DNA of 64,000 nucleotides from Endomicrobium sp. (GCA_031260705.1 JAISLA010000015.1:1-64000), one strand, 5' to 3'; positions 39,316 to 50,300 are shown, numbered from the stretch's first letter. Notes: generated from the sequence alone by a model not told the origin. Translations and numbers: made by a program.

Positions 39316-39340
39316 CAAATATAGAATATCTAAAAAAACA

Positions 39341-41528
39341 ATGATTACTAAAATAAATAAGATAAAAGATTTCGGGGTTTTTAAAAACTTCAAAAATAGC
39401 GGAACAATTCCAGAATTTAAGAAATTCAATCTTATTTATGGCTGGAATTATTCAGGCAAAACTATGCTTTCAAGAGTGTTCAGGTGTTTAGAAAAAGGCG
39501 AAATACGACAATAATTTTTCATTACCAAAACCCAATATCCGCGTTTTCAATTCTGATTTCATAAAAGAAAATCTAAAATGGGATACGGATACAGAAAATA
39601 TTGAACCTATATTTATATTAGGCGAAGAAAACATTAGACTGCAAACAGAGTTAAAAGAAAAAGAAGAAGCATTAATAAAAGCTAAAGAGGGATTCGAAGA
39701 ACTTCAACAAAAACAGAAAGACATAGATAAAACAGCTACAGATAAAGCAAGAGAAATTACAAACACACTAAGTTTAGGAAGAGATTTTAACAAAAATGAT
39801 TTGAAACAAATTATTGAAAAAGTAAAAAAGAATATTTCAGAATATATTTTATCAAAAGCTGATTTTGATAGATATAGAACACAAGCGCTGTCAACGGAAC
39901 AAAAACCACCTATTGAGAAAATAACATTTAATATTAAAGATCTGGAAATACTAAAAGAAAAAGCTGAGGAAAAATTACACCGGCAGGCAGCTTCTAATAA
40001 AATTGAGAAATTACTTAAAAACCCGAAAATCAGCAGTTGGGTGGAAACAGGCAAAAGTCTGCATAAGGGTAAAACAGATTGTGAATTTTGCGGAAACAAG
40101 CTGCCAATAGATCTGCTGCCTAAATTAAATGAGCACTTTTCTGAAAATTATGAGTTGTTAAAAAAAGCTATTGCAGCCCTATTGGAAGAATTAAATACCT
40201 CTAAAATAAATTTAAATTTGTTGCTGGCGGAAACTGCTTTTTATAAAGATATTCAGTCAGATTTTAAACAAGCCAAACCTATTCTTGAAAAAGAAATTCG
40301 TAATTTTAACGATGCTGTAAGTTCATTAATTAACGATTTGGAAACAAAGCAGAAAAAACCTTTTGATAAATTAGAAGTTACTCAGTTTGTAAATAACGCA
40401 AAAGAATTAGAAAAAGCTTTAGCAGGCTTTAACGCTGTCATAAGCAAAAATAATGATAGAACAGTTAATTTTGAGAGAGAGAAAAACGCCGCAGTTGAAA
40501 AATTAAAAGAACATTTTGCAGCAGAGTTTGAAAAGAATGAAAAGTATTCTGAAAGGCAGACGCAGTTAGAAAATGAACAAACAAATATTAAGAAAGATAT
40601 AGAAATGCAAAAACAAGAAATCGACAAAATAAAAGCACAATTAGATGAAAGCGTTAAAGGCGCTGAAAAAGTAAATGAATACTTAAAAATATTTTTTGAA
40701 AAAGACGATATTAAGATTATAGCAACAGATGATAAAAAATTTAAGATGGTTCGCGGAACAGAAGCAGCAAAGAATTTAAGCGAAGGGGAGAAAACAGCAA
40801 TTTCATTTGCCTATTTTGTAGCAAAGCTTGGAGAACAAAATAACACTATAGCTGATACAATAATTTATATTGACGACCCGGTCTCAAGTTTGGATTCAAA
40901 TCACTTGTTCAATATTTATTCTTTTATAAAAGATATATTTTATGAGCGCAAAGATCTGCAAAGCAATAAATATACTTGCAAATGCAGGCAGTTATTTATT
41001 TCAACTCATAATATTGAATTTTATAATTTAGTTTGCGATTGGTCTGAAAAGCAAAGTTATTTAATTAAAAGAATAAAAAATTCGCATAATGATGAATCTA
41101 TATTAACTAAAAGCGATGATTTGATTAAGGAATATAAGTCTGAATATGTTTATTTATTCTCATTGATAAATGAATTTTATAACAAGTCAGAAGACACTTT
41201 TGAACATCTATATTATTTACCTAATATCTTAAGGAGATTTGTTGAGACATATTTGAGTTTTAAATATTTGTCCGGAAGTATTACTAATAGTATTCATTAT
41301 TTGATTCCTGACTCAGTTAAATGTGAAAGAGCAAAAAAATTTATGCATTATTACAGTCATAGTTTAACGACCAATAACTTAATAGGATTCCCGGATTTAG
41401 CTGAATGTGCTGCTGTCGTTAATATTATAATAGATGCCGTGCAACAAAACGACCGGACGCACTATAATTCATTAGTCGAAGCAGTAAAAAAATTCACAAT
41501 TAAAAATACAACCAGAGAAAAAAAATAA
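39341..41528 (+). pseudogene. RloC-like anticodon nuclease with one frameshift
   Basis: An ATG at 39341 opens an ABC ATPase N-terminus with Walker A GWNYSGKT, but a stop follows at about 39512. The +1 frame, open from 39492, continues with NNFSLPKPNIRVFNSDFI to 41528; the phase appears to break at or near the A5 run at 39492. The second frame holds a coiled coil with a CEFC pair (40080-40091) like the RloC zinc hook, the LSEGEK signature, IIYIDDPVSSLD Walker B and STHN. At its C-terminus R-x3-E (41232-41246) and a YYSH histidine resemble the PrrC/RloC tRNase triad. Its stop overlaps res. Confidence 0.72.
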
Positions 41529-44302
41529 TGAAAATCATTCTTGAAAAGATTTTAGAACAAATAGATTATGAGCAATTAAACAATTGGCAGCTTCCTAATA
41601 TCTCTTGCTTTTCTGAAAATAAGAATTTAGACGAGTTTCCATATCAAAAAGAAGCGCTTAAAAATATAACAAAAACGCTTTATTTATCTTTTAAAAATTT
41701 TCAAAACGGCGATACAAGCCCCGATAAACAAACTCTCCATAAAAAATATAAAGAATACGGACTTGAAGAGAAAGCTTTTGCTGTATGTAAATTTACAAAC
41801 AATAAAGATAAAAGCATAGGCAATGCAAGCAGCAGATTTAAGTTTTTTCAAAATTATTCAAAAGATTATAAAGTTTTAGGAGAAGGAACTGAAGAATATG
41901 TTGCAGATGCCGCTTTTTTAAACAGGGCTTGTTTTTGGATGGCGACAGGTTCGGGAAAAAGTATTGTTTTGATAAAAACTATTGAACTTTTAGATCATTT
42001 ACAGAAACAAAACCTTATCCCAAGAAAAGAAATAATGCTGCTGCTTCCAAGAGAAGACTTGATAAAGCAGTTTAAAGTAGAAATAGAAGGATTCAACAAA
42101 AGCAGAGAAAGAAAAATTGAACTTATAAATCTTATAAACTATGAGGATGATAAACAAGGTTTTAATTACGACTATTCCATAAAGGTTTATTATTATAGAA
42201 GCGATTTGCTAAGAGATGAACGCAAAGAAAGTATTTTAGACTACAAAAATTACGATAACAAAGGAAACTGGTATATATTTCTAGACGAAGCGCATCGCGG
42301 CGAAAAAGAAAATTCCTCAATGCAGAATTATGTTTCTGTTTTATCAAGAAACGGATTTTTATTTAATTTCTCTGCAACTTTTACAGAGAATATAGATTAC
42401 TTAACCACTTGTTTTAATTTTAATCTTGAAAAATTTATCTCAGAAGGATACGGAAAAAATTTATATTTAAGTTGTACTTATTTTAATTTTGCAGACGAAA
42501 AAAACGAATTAAGCGAAATAGAAAAGCAGAAAGAAGTCTTAAAATCTTTACTCGCTTTTACTTTAATCAAGAAATCAAAAAAACAAGAATATTATCACAA
42601 TCCTCTGCTTATAACTCTGGTAAATTCAATAAATACAGACGACTCTGACTTACTTTTATTTTTTAAGAAGATAGAAGAGATAGCAGCCGGCAGTATCACA
42701 TCTCAAATTTTTGATAATGCAAAAAACGAGTTTGGACAAGAACTATTAAACAATAAAAAATATATATTGGGACGAGAAGAACTTTCTTTTGATATAAAGT
42801 TGTTTGACAAAATTATTCTTAAAGATTTGTTAGAAAATATTTTTAATACTAAGAAGCACGGTAAAATTGAGCTTTTAGAAGGCGAAAAGGAAAAAGAAAT
42901 AATATTAAAATTAGAAACAACAGATAAACCGTTTGCGCTCATTAAAATAGGCGATGCTAGAAAGTTTCAAAGGGAAAAACTGGGCGGTAATTATCAATAT
43001 ATAATTTCTCCTGAAAAAAAGACTATATTTCAAGGGATAAATGAAAATGAGGATATAAATCTTTTGCTCGGAAGTCGTAGTTTTTATGAAGGCTGGGATA
43101 GTAATAGACCGAATGTGATAAATATGATAAATATCGGCGGAAAAGAGGCTAAAAAGTTTGTTTTACAAAGTATAGGACGAGGCGTTAGAATAGAGCCTGT
43201 AACAGGCAGAAGAAAGAGATTATACGCAAATGATACAAATAAAAATATACTTTTAGAAACGCTTTTTATTTTTGCAACCGATAAGAATTCTATAGCCAGT
43301 ATTGTTGAGACAATTAAAGAACAGAAAACAAAAGGCGAAGAGTTAAAAGGTATTTTTAAAAATACATCCCCTTTTGAATTATATATTCCCGAATATAAGG
43401 AAGAAGCGCCAAGAAATAATTTTACAAAGTTTAATCTTTCAAAGAAAACATTAGAAAACATAAGAAAATATATTAAAGATTTCAATAAAAACCTTTTATT
43501 GTTAAAGCACGATATATCTTTAGAAAATCTCAATCTTTTACTTGAGAAAATTGACGACGATAATTCTTTTCAGGTAAAAGAGGATAATGACTATTATAAT
43601 ATGGATTTTTTGTTTAACAGATTGATTTCTCATACTGCTGTAAAAAATAAAATATTTTCTAGACCTAAAGAACTTGAGGACGAAATAATACATTTTAAGC
43701 ATATAAAAATATCTAATCTAGGAACTGAAGATATTAAGTTGTTAAACTCAGAAATTGAAAATGTAAAAACAGGCAAAAAGAATGAGGCTGAATTTAAAGA
43801 ATTAAAAATAAAAAATATAGCGAAACATTATTATCTGCCGTTAATTTATTCAAGAACAGAGAAAATAGATTATATAAACCATATAATAGTAAATGAGAGC
43901 GAAGTGAAATTTATTCAGGATCTTGAAAAATATATAAATCGAGAAAATATATCATCAGAATGGATGTTTAGCAAAATAGACGAAACTTTGGACGAAGAAA
44001 TTGGAATACCGTATTTTTACAGAAAAGATAACAGATACAGAAAATTTTTTCCTGATTTCATCTTTTGGATTAAAAAAGGAAATGATTACAAAATTATATT
44101 CATAGATCCTAAAGGAACAAGCCATACCGATTATGAGAACAAAGTTGATGATTTTGAAAAACTGCTCCTCAATCTCAATATTCCCTATAAAGGACTAAAT
44201 ATTAAATTTGATTTAAGATTTTATAGTGATGATATCAGTCCCATAGGGGAAAAATATAAGAAACATTGGTATCCTTATGGAGATTTTTCTTTTCTGAAGT
44301 AA
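41528..44302 (+). CDS. res: Type III restriction enzyme, Res subunit
   Basis: Res is the ATP-dependent translocating endonuclease subunit that works with Mod. The 924-residue protein has Walker A ATGSGKS near residue 140, the DEAH box (FLDEAHRG), FSATFTEN, a C-terminal helicase half with GRGVRIEP, and an end domain with PDFIFWI and FIDPKG, which fits the PD-(D/E)XK nuclease. Its ATG overlaps the stop of the rloC-like gene. The frame is intact. Confidence 0.9.
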   Translation: MKIILEKILEQIDYEQLNNWQLPNISCFSENKNLDEFPYQKEALKNITKTLYLSFKNFQNGDTSPDKQTLHKKYKEYGLEEKAFAVCKFTNNKDKSIGNASSRFKFFQNYSKDYKVLGEGTEEYVADAAFLNRACFWMATGSGKSIVLIKTIELLDHLQKQNLIPRKEIMLLLPREDLIKQFKVEIEGFNKSRERKIELINLINYEDDKQGFNYDYSIKVYYYRSDLLRDERKESILDYKNYDNKGNWYIFLDEAHRGEKENSSMQNYVSVLSRNGFLFNFSATFTENIDYLTTCFNFNLEKFISEGYGKNLYLSCTYFNFADEKNELSEIEKQKEVLKSLLAFTLIKKSKKQEYYHNPLLITLVNSINTDDSDLLLFFKKIEEIAAGSITSQIFDNAKNEFGQELLNNKKYILGREELSFDIKLFDKIILKDLLENIFNTKKHGKIELLEGEKEKEIILKLETTDKPFALIKIGDARKFQREKLGGNYQYIISPEKKTIFQGINENEDINLLLGSRSFYEGWDSNRPNVINMINIGGKEAKKFVLQSIGRGVRIEPVTGRRKRLYANDTNKNILLETLFIFATDKNSIASIVETIKEQKTKGEELKGIFKNTSPFELYIPEYKEEAPRNNFTKFNLSKKTLENIRKYIKDFNKNLLLLKHDISLENLNLLLEKIDDDNSFQVKEDNDYYNMDFLFNRLISHTAVKNKIFSRPKELEDEIIHFKHIKISNLGTEDIKLLNSEIENVKTGKKNEAEFKELKIKNIAKHYYLPLIYSRTEKIDYINHIIVNESEVKFIQDLEKYINRENISSEWMFSKIDETLDEEIGIPYFYRKDNRYRKFFPDFIFWIKKGNDYKIIFIDPKGTSHTDYENKVDDFEKLLLNLNIPYKGLNIKFDLRFYSDDISPIGEKYKKHWYPYGDFSFLK

Positions 44303-44831
44303 AACCTTTTTAGGAGCAGACGATAAGATTCTTTGATCAGCGAAGCTCGCAATAATTTCACTGGAGAAAGCAAACATCAAAAATAAGCAAAATATATACG
44401 CATATTATGGTTACTTGTAAGAGTTTAAACAATAAAGTCCTGCTCTCTCATAAGAATTTAAAAATCAAATTTAACCGGTATTAAATAGAAATATTCTTTG
44501 TGTATGATTTAGAATGCGGGATGGCAGGCGTAAGTGAATTACTATATCTTGCGTAAACTAAAGTTGATAGGGGAAAGATAGTGGTTTTGAGACTATAATA
44601 TACCGCCGCGTTGTTTTGCCATTTCTAAGCTTTTCGTAAATATAAGTAAAATTAAAAAACTGAGATTGTTTGTAACATTGAGAAATTTCTCATAAGCAGC
44701 GGGACAAATTTTTCTCCCGGCAGAATAATTTTTTCTGATATTATCTCTGCAACAGAAAGGCACATTTTTATAATTTGTCGCAGGAATGCGATTAAACAAA
44801 GAGTAACGCATAAAGCCGTAAATCTGATATT
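44303..44831. other. 529-bp spacer between convergent res and a radical SAM gene
   Basis: No gene with family resemblance is seen. A 72-codon minus-strand frame at 44593-44811 was considered and left out. No clear terminator was found in this convergent spacer. Confidence 0.5.
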
Positions 44832-47297
44832 TTACGGTTCATATATTTTTCCGCTTTTTGTTTCAATATATAAATTAGTTCTTTCAACAGCATATATTTC
44901 TCCGTATTTATCTTGACTTCCCATCAGTTTTTTTAAAACTGTTTCAGGTCTTACGGATTTGCCGCTGCTAAAACGAAGCTGTAATTTCAAAATGCCGTTT
45001 TCATTTTTTAAAGATTTTATTAAAGGTTTAACGTCAATCTCAACGGTTTTTCCTTTTTTCATTTTCTCCACTATAATTAAGTCTTGAGATAAAAGCTTAT
45101 CAATTTTTTCCTGAGCGATATTTGTATTTTTTATTTTGTACTCTGAAATGTTTGACAGAATGCTTATAGACGGAAAATTTAAAGGTACTTTTTTTACGTC
45201 GAGTAATCTAAATCCATCTGGCAGCGCTTTTGAAAATTCCAGTTTAACATTTTCAATATTCACTTTCTGCGTAAAATATAATTCCATATATTCGCTTGAA
45301 CTTTCTTGACCTACAGAAAGCGGCGGTCCGTAAGATGATTTAACTTGAGGACTGAAACCTGAAGTAAATGCTACGGGAAGTCCGGAACGTCTTGCGGTTC
45401 TGCGGAATACTTCAACCTGTTCTAAATGAGACACGAATCTGACCGCGCCTTTTTTTGAAAAACGAAGTCTTAAGCATACAACAGGCGCAGCTGCTAAAAT
45501 TTTAATCTCCGCATAATTTTCAGGCAGAATATACTGCGCTTCATAAGGTTGTACCGCCGCAATGTCGCCCGTTTCATTTATGCCTTTGATGTATTCTTTA
45601 TACAGCGCTTTTTTTGACACGCCGAAATTCAGATGCTCCCACGGCAGAGTTTCGTCATATTTTATATTTCTGTATACATAAAAATTTAAATCAATTCTGC
45701 TTTCAGCGAGAGCCTCATCCCATATATCGCTGACAAACTTGTCAGCCCACTGGTCAAACCTCGCACCTTTCCGCCACGCTTTATAAATTACAGATGAAAG
45801 CCGTCTGTCGCCTTTTGCAATTAAAGCCTCTAAAATACTTGCTCTGCGGTTATGCGTTTTTATATTTGCTGGAAGCAGTTTATTTAAAATATCAATTTTT
45901 CGTTTTATTTCGTTCTCGTCTGCCATCGGCGTCCATTGAAAGGCCGTCTGGGCTTTCGGGACAAAAGGCGAAACAGTAATATTAAAATTTAAATCTTTTG
46001 CTTTTTTTCTGACAAGTTTTACAAGACGTTCTATACCCGCTATATCTTCATCGGTTTCCGTAGGGAGACCTATCATAAAATAAAGTTTTATGACTTTCCA
46101 TCCCATAGCGCTTGCGGTAAGCAGAGTTTCAACTATTTGTTTTTCAGAAAGATATTTACCTATTACATTACGCATTCTCTCCGTGCCTGCTTCAGGCGCA
46201 AAGGTGAGCGTAGGTTTTTTGCTTGTGTTGACATAACGTGCTGCTTTAAGAGAATGTTTGTTGCATCTTAAAGACGGCAGCGAAATGCTGAGATTCGATT
46301 TGCCGTACAAATTGTTTGTTTCAATTAATAACTCGTCTAAATTTTTGTAATCGCTGCACGAAAGAGACGAAAAAGAAATTTCTTCAAAACCTGTAGATTG
46401 TACACCCTTTTTTACGAGATCAAGCAGTTTTTCAAGCGATCTCTGCCTCCAGGGACGGTAATATTTTGACGCTTGACAGAAACGGCATTGTCCGGGACAT
46501 CCTCTTGCCACTTCAATGTTCAATCTGTCATGCACAGTCTTTACAAAAGGGATTATTTTTTTTTCCGGGAAATACGCATTTTCAAGGTTTAAAATTCTTT
46601 TTTTAACAACCGGTTTTATATCTTCTGATACGGGAATTACAGATTTTACAGTATTATCGTCATTATATTTGACATTATAAAACGACGGCACATATACGCC
46701 GTCTATTTTTGACAAATTTTTTACAGTTTCTAATCTTGAAAGCCGGGCTTTCTTGGATTCTTTACATACGTTTATTATATCTTCTATCACTTCTTCGCCA
46801 TCGCCTAAAACAAACATATCAAAAAAATCGCAGAAGGGTTCGGGATTAGTCAGAGCGGGTCCGCCGGCGATTATCAGTGGTTCGTCGTCTTTTCTGTCTT
46901 TTGAAAATATGGAAATGTCCGATAAGTCAAGAATATTGACAATGTTTGTCGCAACAAGTTCGCACTGAATTGTAAAGCCCAGAATATCAAAACTTTTTAA
47001 ATCGCTGCCGGATTCCAACGAGAAAAGACTAAGTTTTTTTTCTTTTAAAAGCAGTTCCAGATCGATGTCCGGAGCAAACACTCTCTCGCAGCGGGCAAGC
47101 TTTTTTTCATTAATTAAATGGTAAAGAATTTCAATCCCGAGATTAGAAGCGCCGACTTCGTAAATATCAGGAAAACATAAGACTACCGAAAAATCCATAG
47201 ACATATCGGCGGGATGCGAATTTAACTCGCTGTTTATATATCTTGCGGGTTTTTTCACAATATTTAATATTTCGTTAATTTTGGACAGTTTTTTCAT
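44832..47297 (-). CDS. B12-binding-like radical SAM protein fused to DUF2344
   Basis: The 821-residue protein has an N-terminal Rossmann region (FPDIYEVGASNLGIEILYHLI, blocks), then a radical SAM domain with the CxxxCxxC cluster motif GCPGQCRFCQ near residues 264-271. A C-terminal DUF2344 domain begins near RLRFSKKGAVRFVSHLEQVEVFRR. Such fusions are widespread in bacteria, and their reaction was not known to me. It is intact and alone; no partner gene is adjacent. Confidence 0.85.
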   Translation of the reverse strand: MKKLSKINEILNIVKKPARYINSELNSHPADMSMDFSVVLCFPDIYEVGASNLGIEILYHLINEKKLARCERVFAPDIDLELLLKEKKLSLFSLESGSDLKSFDILGFTIQCELVATNIVNILDLSDISIFSKDRKDDEPLIIAGGPALTNPEPFCDFFDMFVLGDGEEVIEDIINVCKESKKARLSRLETVKNLSKIDGVYVPSFYNVKYNDDNTVKSVIPVSEDIKPVVKKRILNLENAYFPEKKIIPFVKTVHDRLNIEVARGCPGQCRFCQASKYYRPWRQRSLEKLLDLVKKGVQSTGFEEISFSSLSCSDYKNLDELLIETNNLYGKSNLSISLPSLRCNKHSLKAARYVNTSKKPTLTFAPEAGTERMRNVIGKYLSEKQIVETLLTASAMGWKVIKLYFMIGLPTETDEDIAGIERLVKLVRKKAKDLNFNITVSPFVPKAQTAFQWTPMADENEIKRKIDILNKLLPANIKTHNRRASILEALIAKGDRRLSSVIYKAWRKGARFDQWADKFVSDIWDEALAESRIDLNFYVYRNIKYDETLPWEHLNFGVSKKALYKEYIKGINETGDIAAVQPYEAQYILPENYAEIKILAAAPVVCLRLRFSKKGAVRFVSHLEQVEVFRRTARRSGLPVAFTSGFSPQVKSSYGPPLSVGQESSSEYMELYFTQKVNIENVKLEFSKALPDGFRLLDVKKVPLNFPSISILSNISEYKIKNTNIAQEKIDKLLSQDLIIVEKMKKGKTVEIDVKPLIKSLKNENGILKLQLRFSSGKSVRPETVLKKLMGSQDKYGEIYAVERTNLYIETKSGKIYEP

Positions 47298-47851
47298 AAG
47301 TTGTGTATAACAGCTACTTTTCTCTCATACTTTCCAGCAGTTTTCTGCCGTTGTATTTTCTTTTCACTTTTCCTCTTTTTATGCCACCTTTTTTAACTAC
47401 AAGTGCGGAGAAAGAGGAATTTAACCTGCTCCTAAACTCTTAGCTTTTATTCCTTTGCTTATTATTCTATTTATTCAGGGAAAATCAAACTGAAAAGTAT
47501 ATCCGATAGCAGTCCCAATAACAAAAAAAGGATTTGCCAGCAAATAAAGTGATAGTTAGATATTTTGCCGGACATAACGCCAAAAACCAATCAGTACAAA
47601 ATTGCAACAAGTAGCTCTCTGAAATATCTTTTTTTAATTTAGTAATTTTTCTGGAAATTCGGTATATTATACACAATTTGCACACAAAACAAATCTTTCT
47701 TTACTTTGCGTTTCAATGTATTTTGGCAGTATTTGTGAAGACTGCCCGTTAAATAATATAGATAGAAGTCCGCAATAAAAACCTAAGGATGGACATATAA
47801 AAAGATTGTTAAATTTTATGTTATAATATCGCAAACTTCTAGGGGTTTTAA
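47298..47851. other. 554-bp divergent spacer between radical SAM and antiporter genes
   Basis: This region must hold the promoters of both flanking genes. Only the plus-strand element at 47819-47827 is convincing. No gene was recognised. Confidence 0.5.
47819..47827 (+). promoter_or_regulatory. Extended -10 promoter of the antiporter gene
   Basis: TGT followed by TATAAT gives an extended -10 element 24 bp before the ATG. No -35 box is evident, which is common with extended -10 promoters. Confidence 0.45.
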
Positions 47852-49627
47852 ATGCATGAATATCACTTACTTGAAATTATGGCAATAGGCTTTACCTTTG
47901 CTCTTGCGCTTGGTTTTATAACGCAAAAACTGGGACTTTCTTCCATTGTTGGATATCTTTTAGCTGGATTTTTTATAGGTCCTGCTTCTCCCGGATTTGT
48001 TGCAAATTACGGTTTAGCATCCCAGCTTTCAGAAGCCGGCGTCATTCTTTTGATGTTCGGCGTAGGATTACACTTTAAAACAGACGATCTTGTAGCGGTT
48101 AAAGGCATCGCTATTCCGGGGGCTATTATACAAAGTGCTATTGCAACCGTCAGCGGAACATTGGTCGGCACTGCTTTAGGCCTTGATTTAAAATCAGCGC
48201 TTATACTCGGTTTTGGTCTTGCCGTAGCAAGCACTGTCGTGCTTTTAAGAGTTTTAAACGATAATGATATTGTCGGCACCGTACACGGACACGTAGCTAT
48301 CGGATGGCTTGTTGTAGAAGACATTTTAACCGTATTAATACTTGTCGCTCTTCCCAGTCTTATTATGATATTGTCCAATACGGGGAATGCAGTAGGAAGC
48401 ATTGAAATACTTAAGGCAATAGGAATTGCTCTGGCGCGCCTTGTTTTATTGTGGATTTTGGTTATGAAAGTCGGAGGACGGTTTGTTCCGTGGTTTTTGT
48501 CAAAAATTGTAAAGGTCCGTTCGGGAGAACTTTTTACGCTTACGGTTTTAGTTATAGCTTTTTTAACGGCAGTTCTCGCGGCAACCGTGTTTCAGGCATC
48601 GTTTGCACTGGGCGCATTTTTGGGCGGCATGGTTGTAGGGAAAAGTAAACTAAGCCATCAGGCAGGTGCTGATATTCTTCCGTTAAGAGACGCTTTTGCA
48701 GTTTTATTTTTCCTTGCAGTCGGCATGCTTTTTGACTTTAAATTTATAGTTGAATATCCCCTGCTTATATGTGTATGTCTTGTCATTGTTTTGCTTATAA
48801 AGCCTCTAACCGCTGTATTTACTGTTTCAGTTTTAGGGTATTCCGTAAGAACCGCCCTTACGGTTGCCGCGGGACTGGCACAGGTCGGAGAATTCTCATT
48901 TATACTGGCTCAGGAAGCGAAACGGTTAAATCTTGCCGGAGATATTGTTTACAATACGATAGTCGTATGTTCTATCTTATCAATAACTTTAAATCCGTCG
49001 TTATTTAAAAAAGTTCCGGCAGTTGAAAAATTTCTGCGTTCCAGAAAAAAACTGTGGAAGATTTTGAATTTTGCAACTGACAGAAGAAAAAATAAAAGCA
49101 ATAAAAATAAAGAGATTGCGAAGAATTTGCTTCCCACCGAAGAATATCTTACGCAAAAAACAAGTATAGTAGTAGGCTACGGACCTACCGGTAAAAAAGT
49201 TACGGATGCATTGATAGAATATGGCGTAAAACCTATTGTTGTTGAAATAAATGTTGATACAGTTAACAGTTTGAGTTCGCAGGGACAAACGGTAATTTAC
49301 GGGGATTCGGCAAAAAAAAATATTTTACTTGCGGCGGGCATAAAAAGCGCAGATTATTTAATTATTACAGTCCCTTCTTTACAAGTGACGTTAGAAACCG
49401 CTTTGCTTGCGTCTGCCTTAAACCCAGAAACGCGCATACTTGTAAGAGCGCGCTTCCTTGACAGTAAAGAGACCTTAAAACAAGCGGGCATATCGGGAAT
49501 AGTTTTTGAAGAAGAAGAAGTTTCAAATGCCCTGGCTTCTTTACTGCTTGATGATTTAGAAAAGCAGAGCTTGCTTGCGATAGCTTCGGAAATTGCGGAG
49601 CAGTCAGTCGACGAAGAATGGAAATAA
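47852..49627 (+). CDS. YbaL/Kef-type cation:proton antiporter with TrkA-N domain
   Basis: The 591-residue inner-membrane protein belongs to the CPA2 family. About twelve hydrophobic segments occupy residues 1-390, including VGYLLAGFFIGPASPGFV and GVILLMFGVGLHF, which closely resemble YbaL. A cytosolic TrkA-N domain follows, with the NAD-binding GYGPTG near residue 440 and YGDSAKKNIL. It probably moves K+ or Na+ against protons. No KefF-like partner is nearby. Confidence 0.88.
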   Translation: MHEYHLLEIMAIGFTFALALGFITQKLGLSSIVGYLLAGFFIGPASPGFVANYGLASQLSEAGVILLMFGVGLHFKTDDLVAVKGIAIPGAIIQSAIATVSGTLVGTALGLDLKSALILGFGLAVASTVVLLRVLNDNDIVGTVHGHVAIGWLVVEDILTVLILVALPSLIMILSNTGNAVGSIEILKAIGIALARLVLLWILVMKVGGRFVPWFLSKIVKVRSGELFTLTVLVIAFLTAVLAATVFQASFALGAFLGGMVVGKSKLSHQAGADILPLRDAFAVLFFLAVGMLFDFKFIVEYPLLICVCLVIVLLIKPLTAVFTVSVLGYSVRTALTVAAGLAQVGEFSFILAQEAKRLNLAGDIVYNTIVVCSILSITLNPSLFKKVPAVEKFLRSRKKLWKILNFATDRRKNKSNKNKEIAKNLLPTEEYLTQKTSIVVGYGPTGKKVTDALIEYGVKPIVVEINVDTVNSLSSQGQTVIYGDSAKKNILLAAGIKSADYLIITVPSLQVTLETALLASALNPETRILVRARFLDSKETLKQAGISGIVFEEEEVSNALASLLLDDLEKQSLLAIASEIAEQSVDEEWK

Positions 49628-49717
49628 ACAGTAAAAAATATGCATTTGCATTAGACAGGTAGATTTTTATTTGGCATGACGGGGAATGGAAATAATTTTA
49701 TCAGGAAAATTTACAAT

Positions 49718-50029
49718 TTACTTTTTCTTTTTTTCGGATTTATGCAGCTGCGATTTGAGTTTTTCTATTTCGTTTTTAAGATTATCAGTCTCTTTATGCA
49801 TTGTAAAACCAATTTTATTGGCTGTTGTTTTTACAGTTTTATTAATTTTTTTTGACAATTCATTTTTTGTTGTTTCAGCGTATTTTATGGTTTTATCAAT
49901 AAACTTTTTGCCTTCCTCAGCTTCCCTTTTGTTATTTTCAACAAACTTTCTTGCCACTTCTTCTACTTTCTTCTTGCCTTTTAATGCTAATCCTATACCT
50001 GTATAAAACACTTTTTTCAAGTCTGCCAT
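49718..50029 (-). CDS. Phasin-like coiled-coil protein
   Basis: The 103-residue product starts MADLKKVFYTGIGLALKG and is then almost entirely charged amphipathic helix, like proteins annotated as PHA granule-associated phasins. The ATG at 50029 is preferred over an upstream start at 50077 because AGGGAG lies seven bases before it. Many such short proteins have no link to polyester storage, and no PHA genes are in the window. Confidence 0.6.
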   Translation of the reverse strand: MADLKKVFYTGIGLALKGKKKVEEVARKFVENNKREAEEGKKFIDKTIKYAETTKNELSKKINKTVKTTANKIGFTMHKETDNLKNEIEKLKSQLHKSEKKKK

Positions 50030-50165
50030 AATTTCTCCCTTTGTCATAAGCTGATACATTGTAAAATTATCAGACAATAAAGCTGTAATTTTTATTTTTC
50101 AATTTTACGCTTCTTTTTAAAAAGTTTTTAATATTATACAAAAATATTTAAGTTTTACTATGTTG

Positions 50166-50300
50166 TAGTCTGTCGTATTGAGGGGGGGGGACAAAGTCCT
50201 CACAACTTTCAAGTTTGATTGGTACGAAGCCTGTTGTAGCCTGTCATATTGAGAGAACGAAGTCCTCGAAATATTCAGTCTTTTATTTTTCTTTTTAGGA
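50166..50300. repeat. CCTGTCATATTGAG-type repeats, two copies, with a G9 tract
   Basis: Copy one reads GTCTGTCGTATTGAG, G9 (50182-50190) and ACAAAGTCCTC. Copy two reads GCCTGTCATATTGAG, AACGAAGTCCTCGAAATAT and TCAGTCTTTTATTTTTC. The shared words show one repeat family that also occurs at 21519. Confidence 0.6.

Noticed and set aside
44593-44811. 72-codon minus-strand frame after the radical SAM gene
   Set aside because: No ribosome site, no recognisable family, and the composition looks like translated spacer.
47485-47685. 66-codon minus-strand frame in the divergent spacer
   Set aside because: Cys/Tyr/Phe-rich random-looking product without a start signal; the region is more likely promoter DNA.
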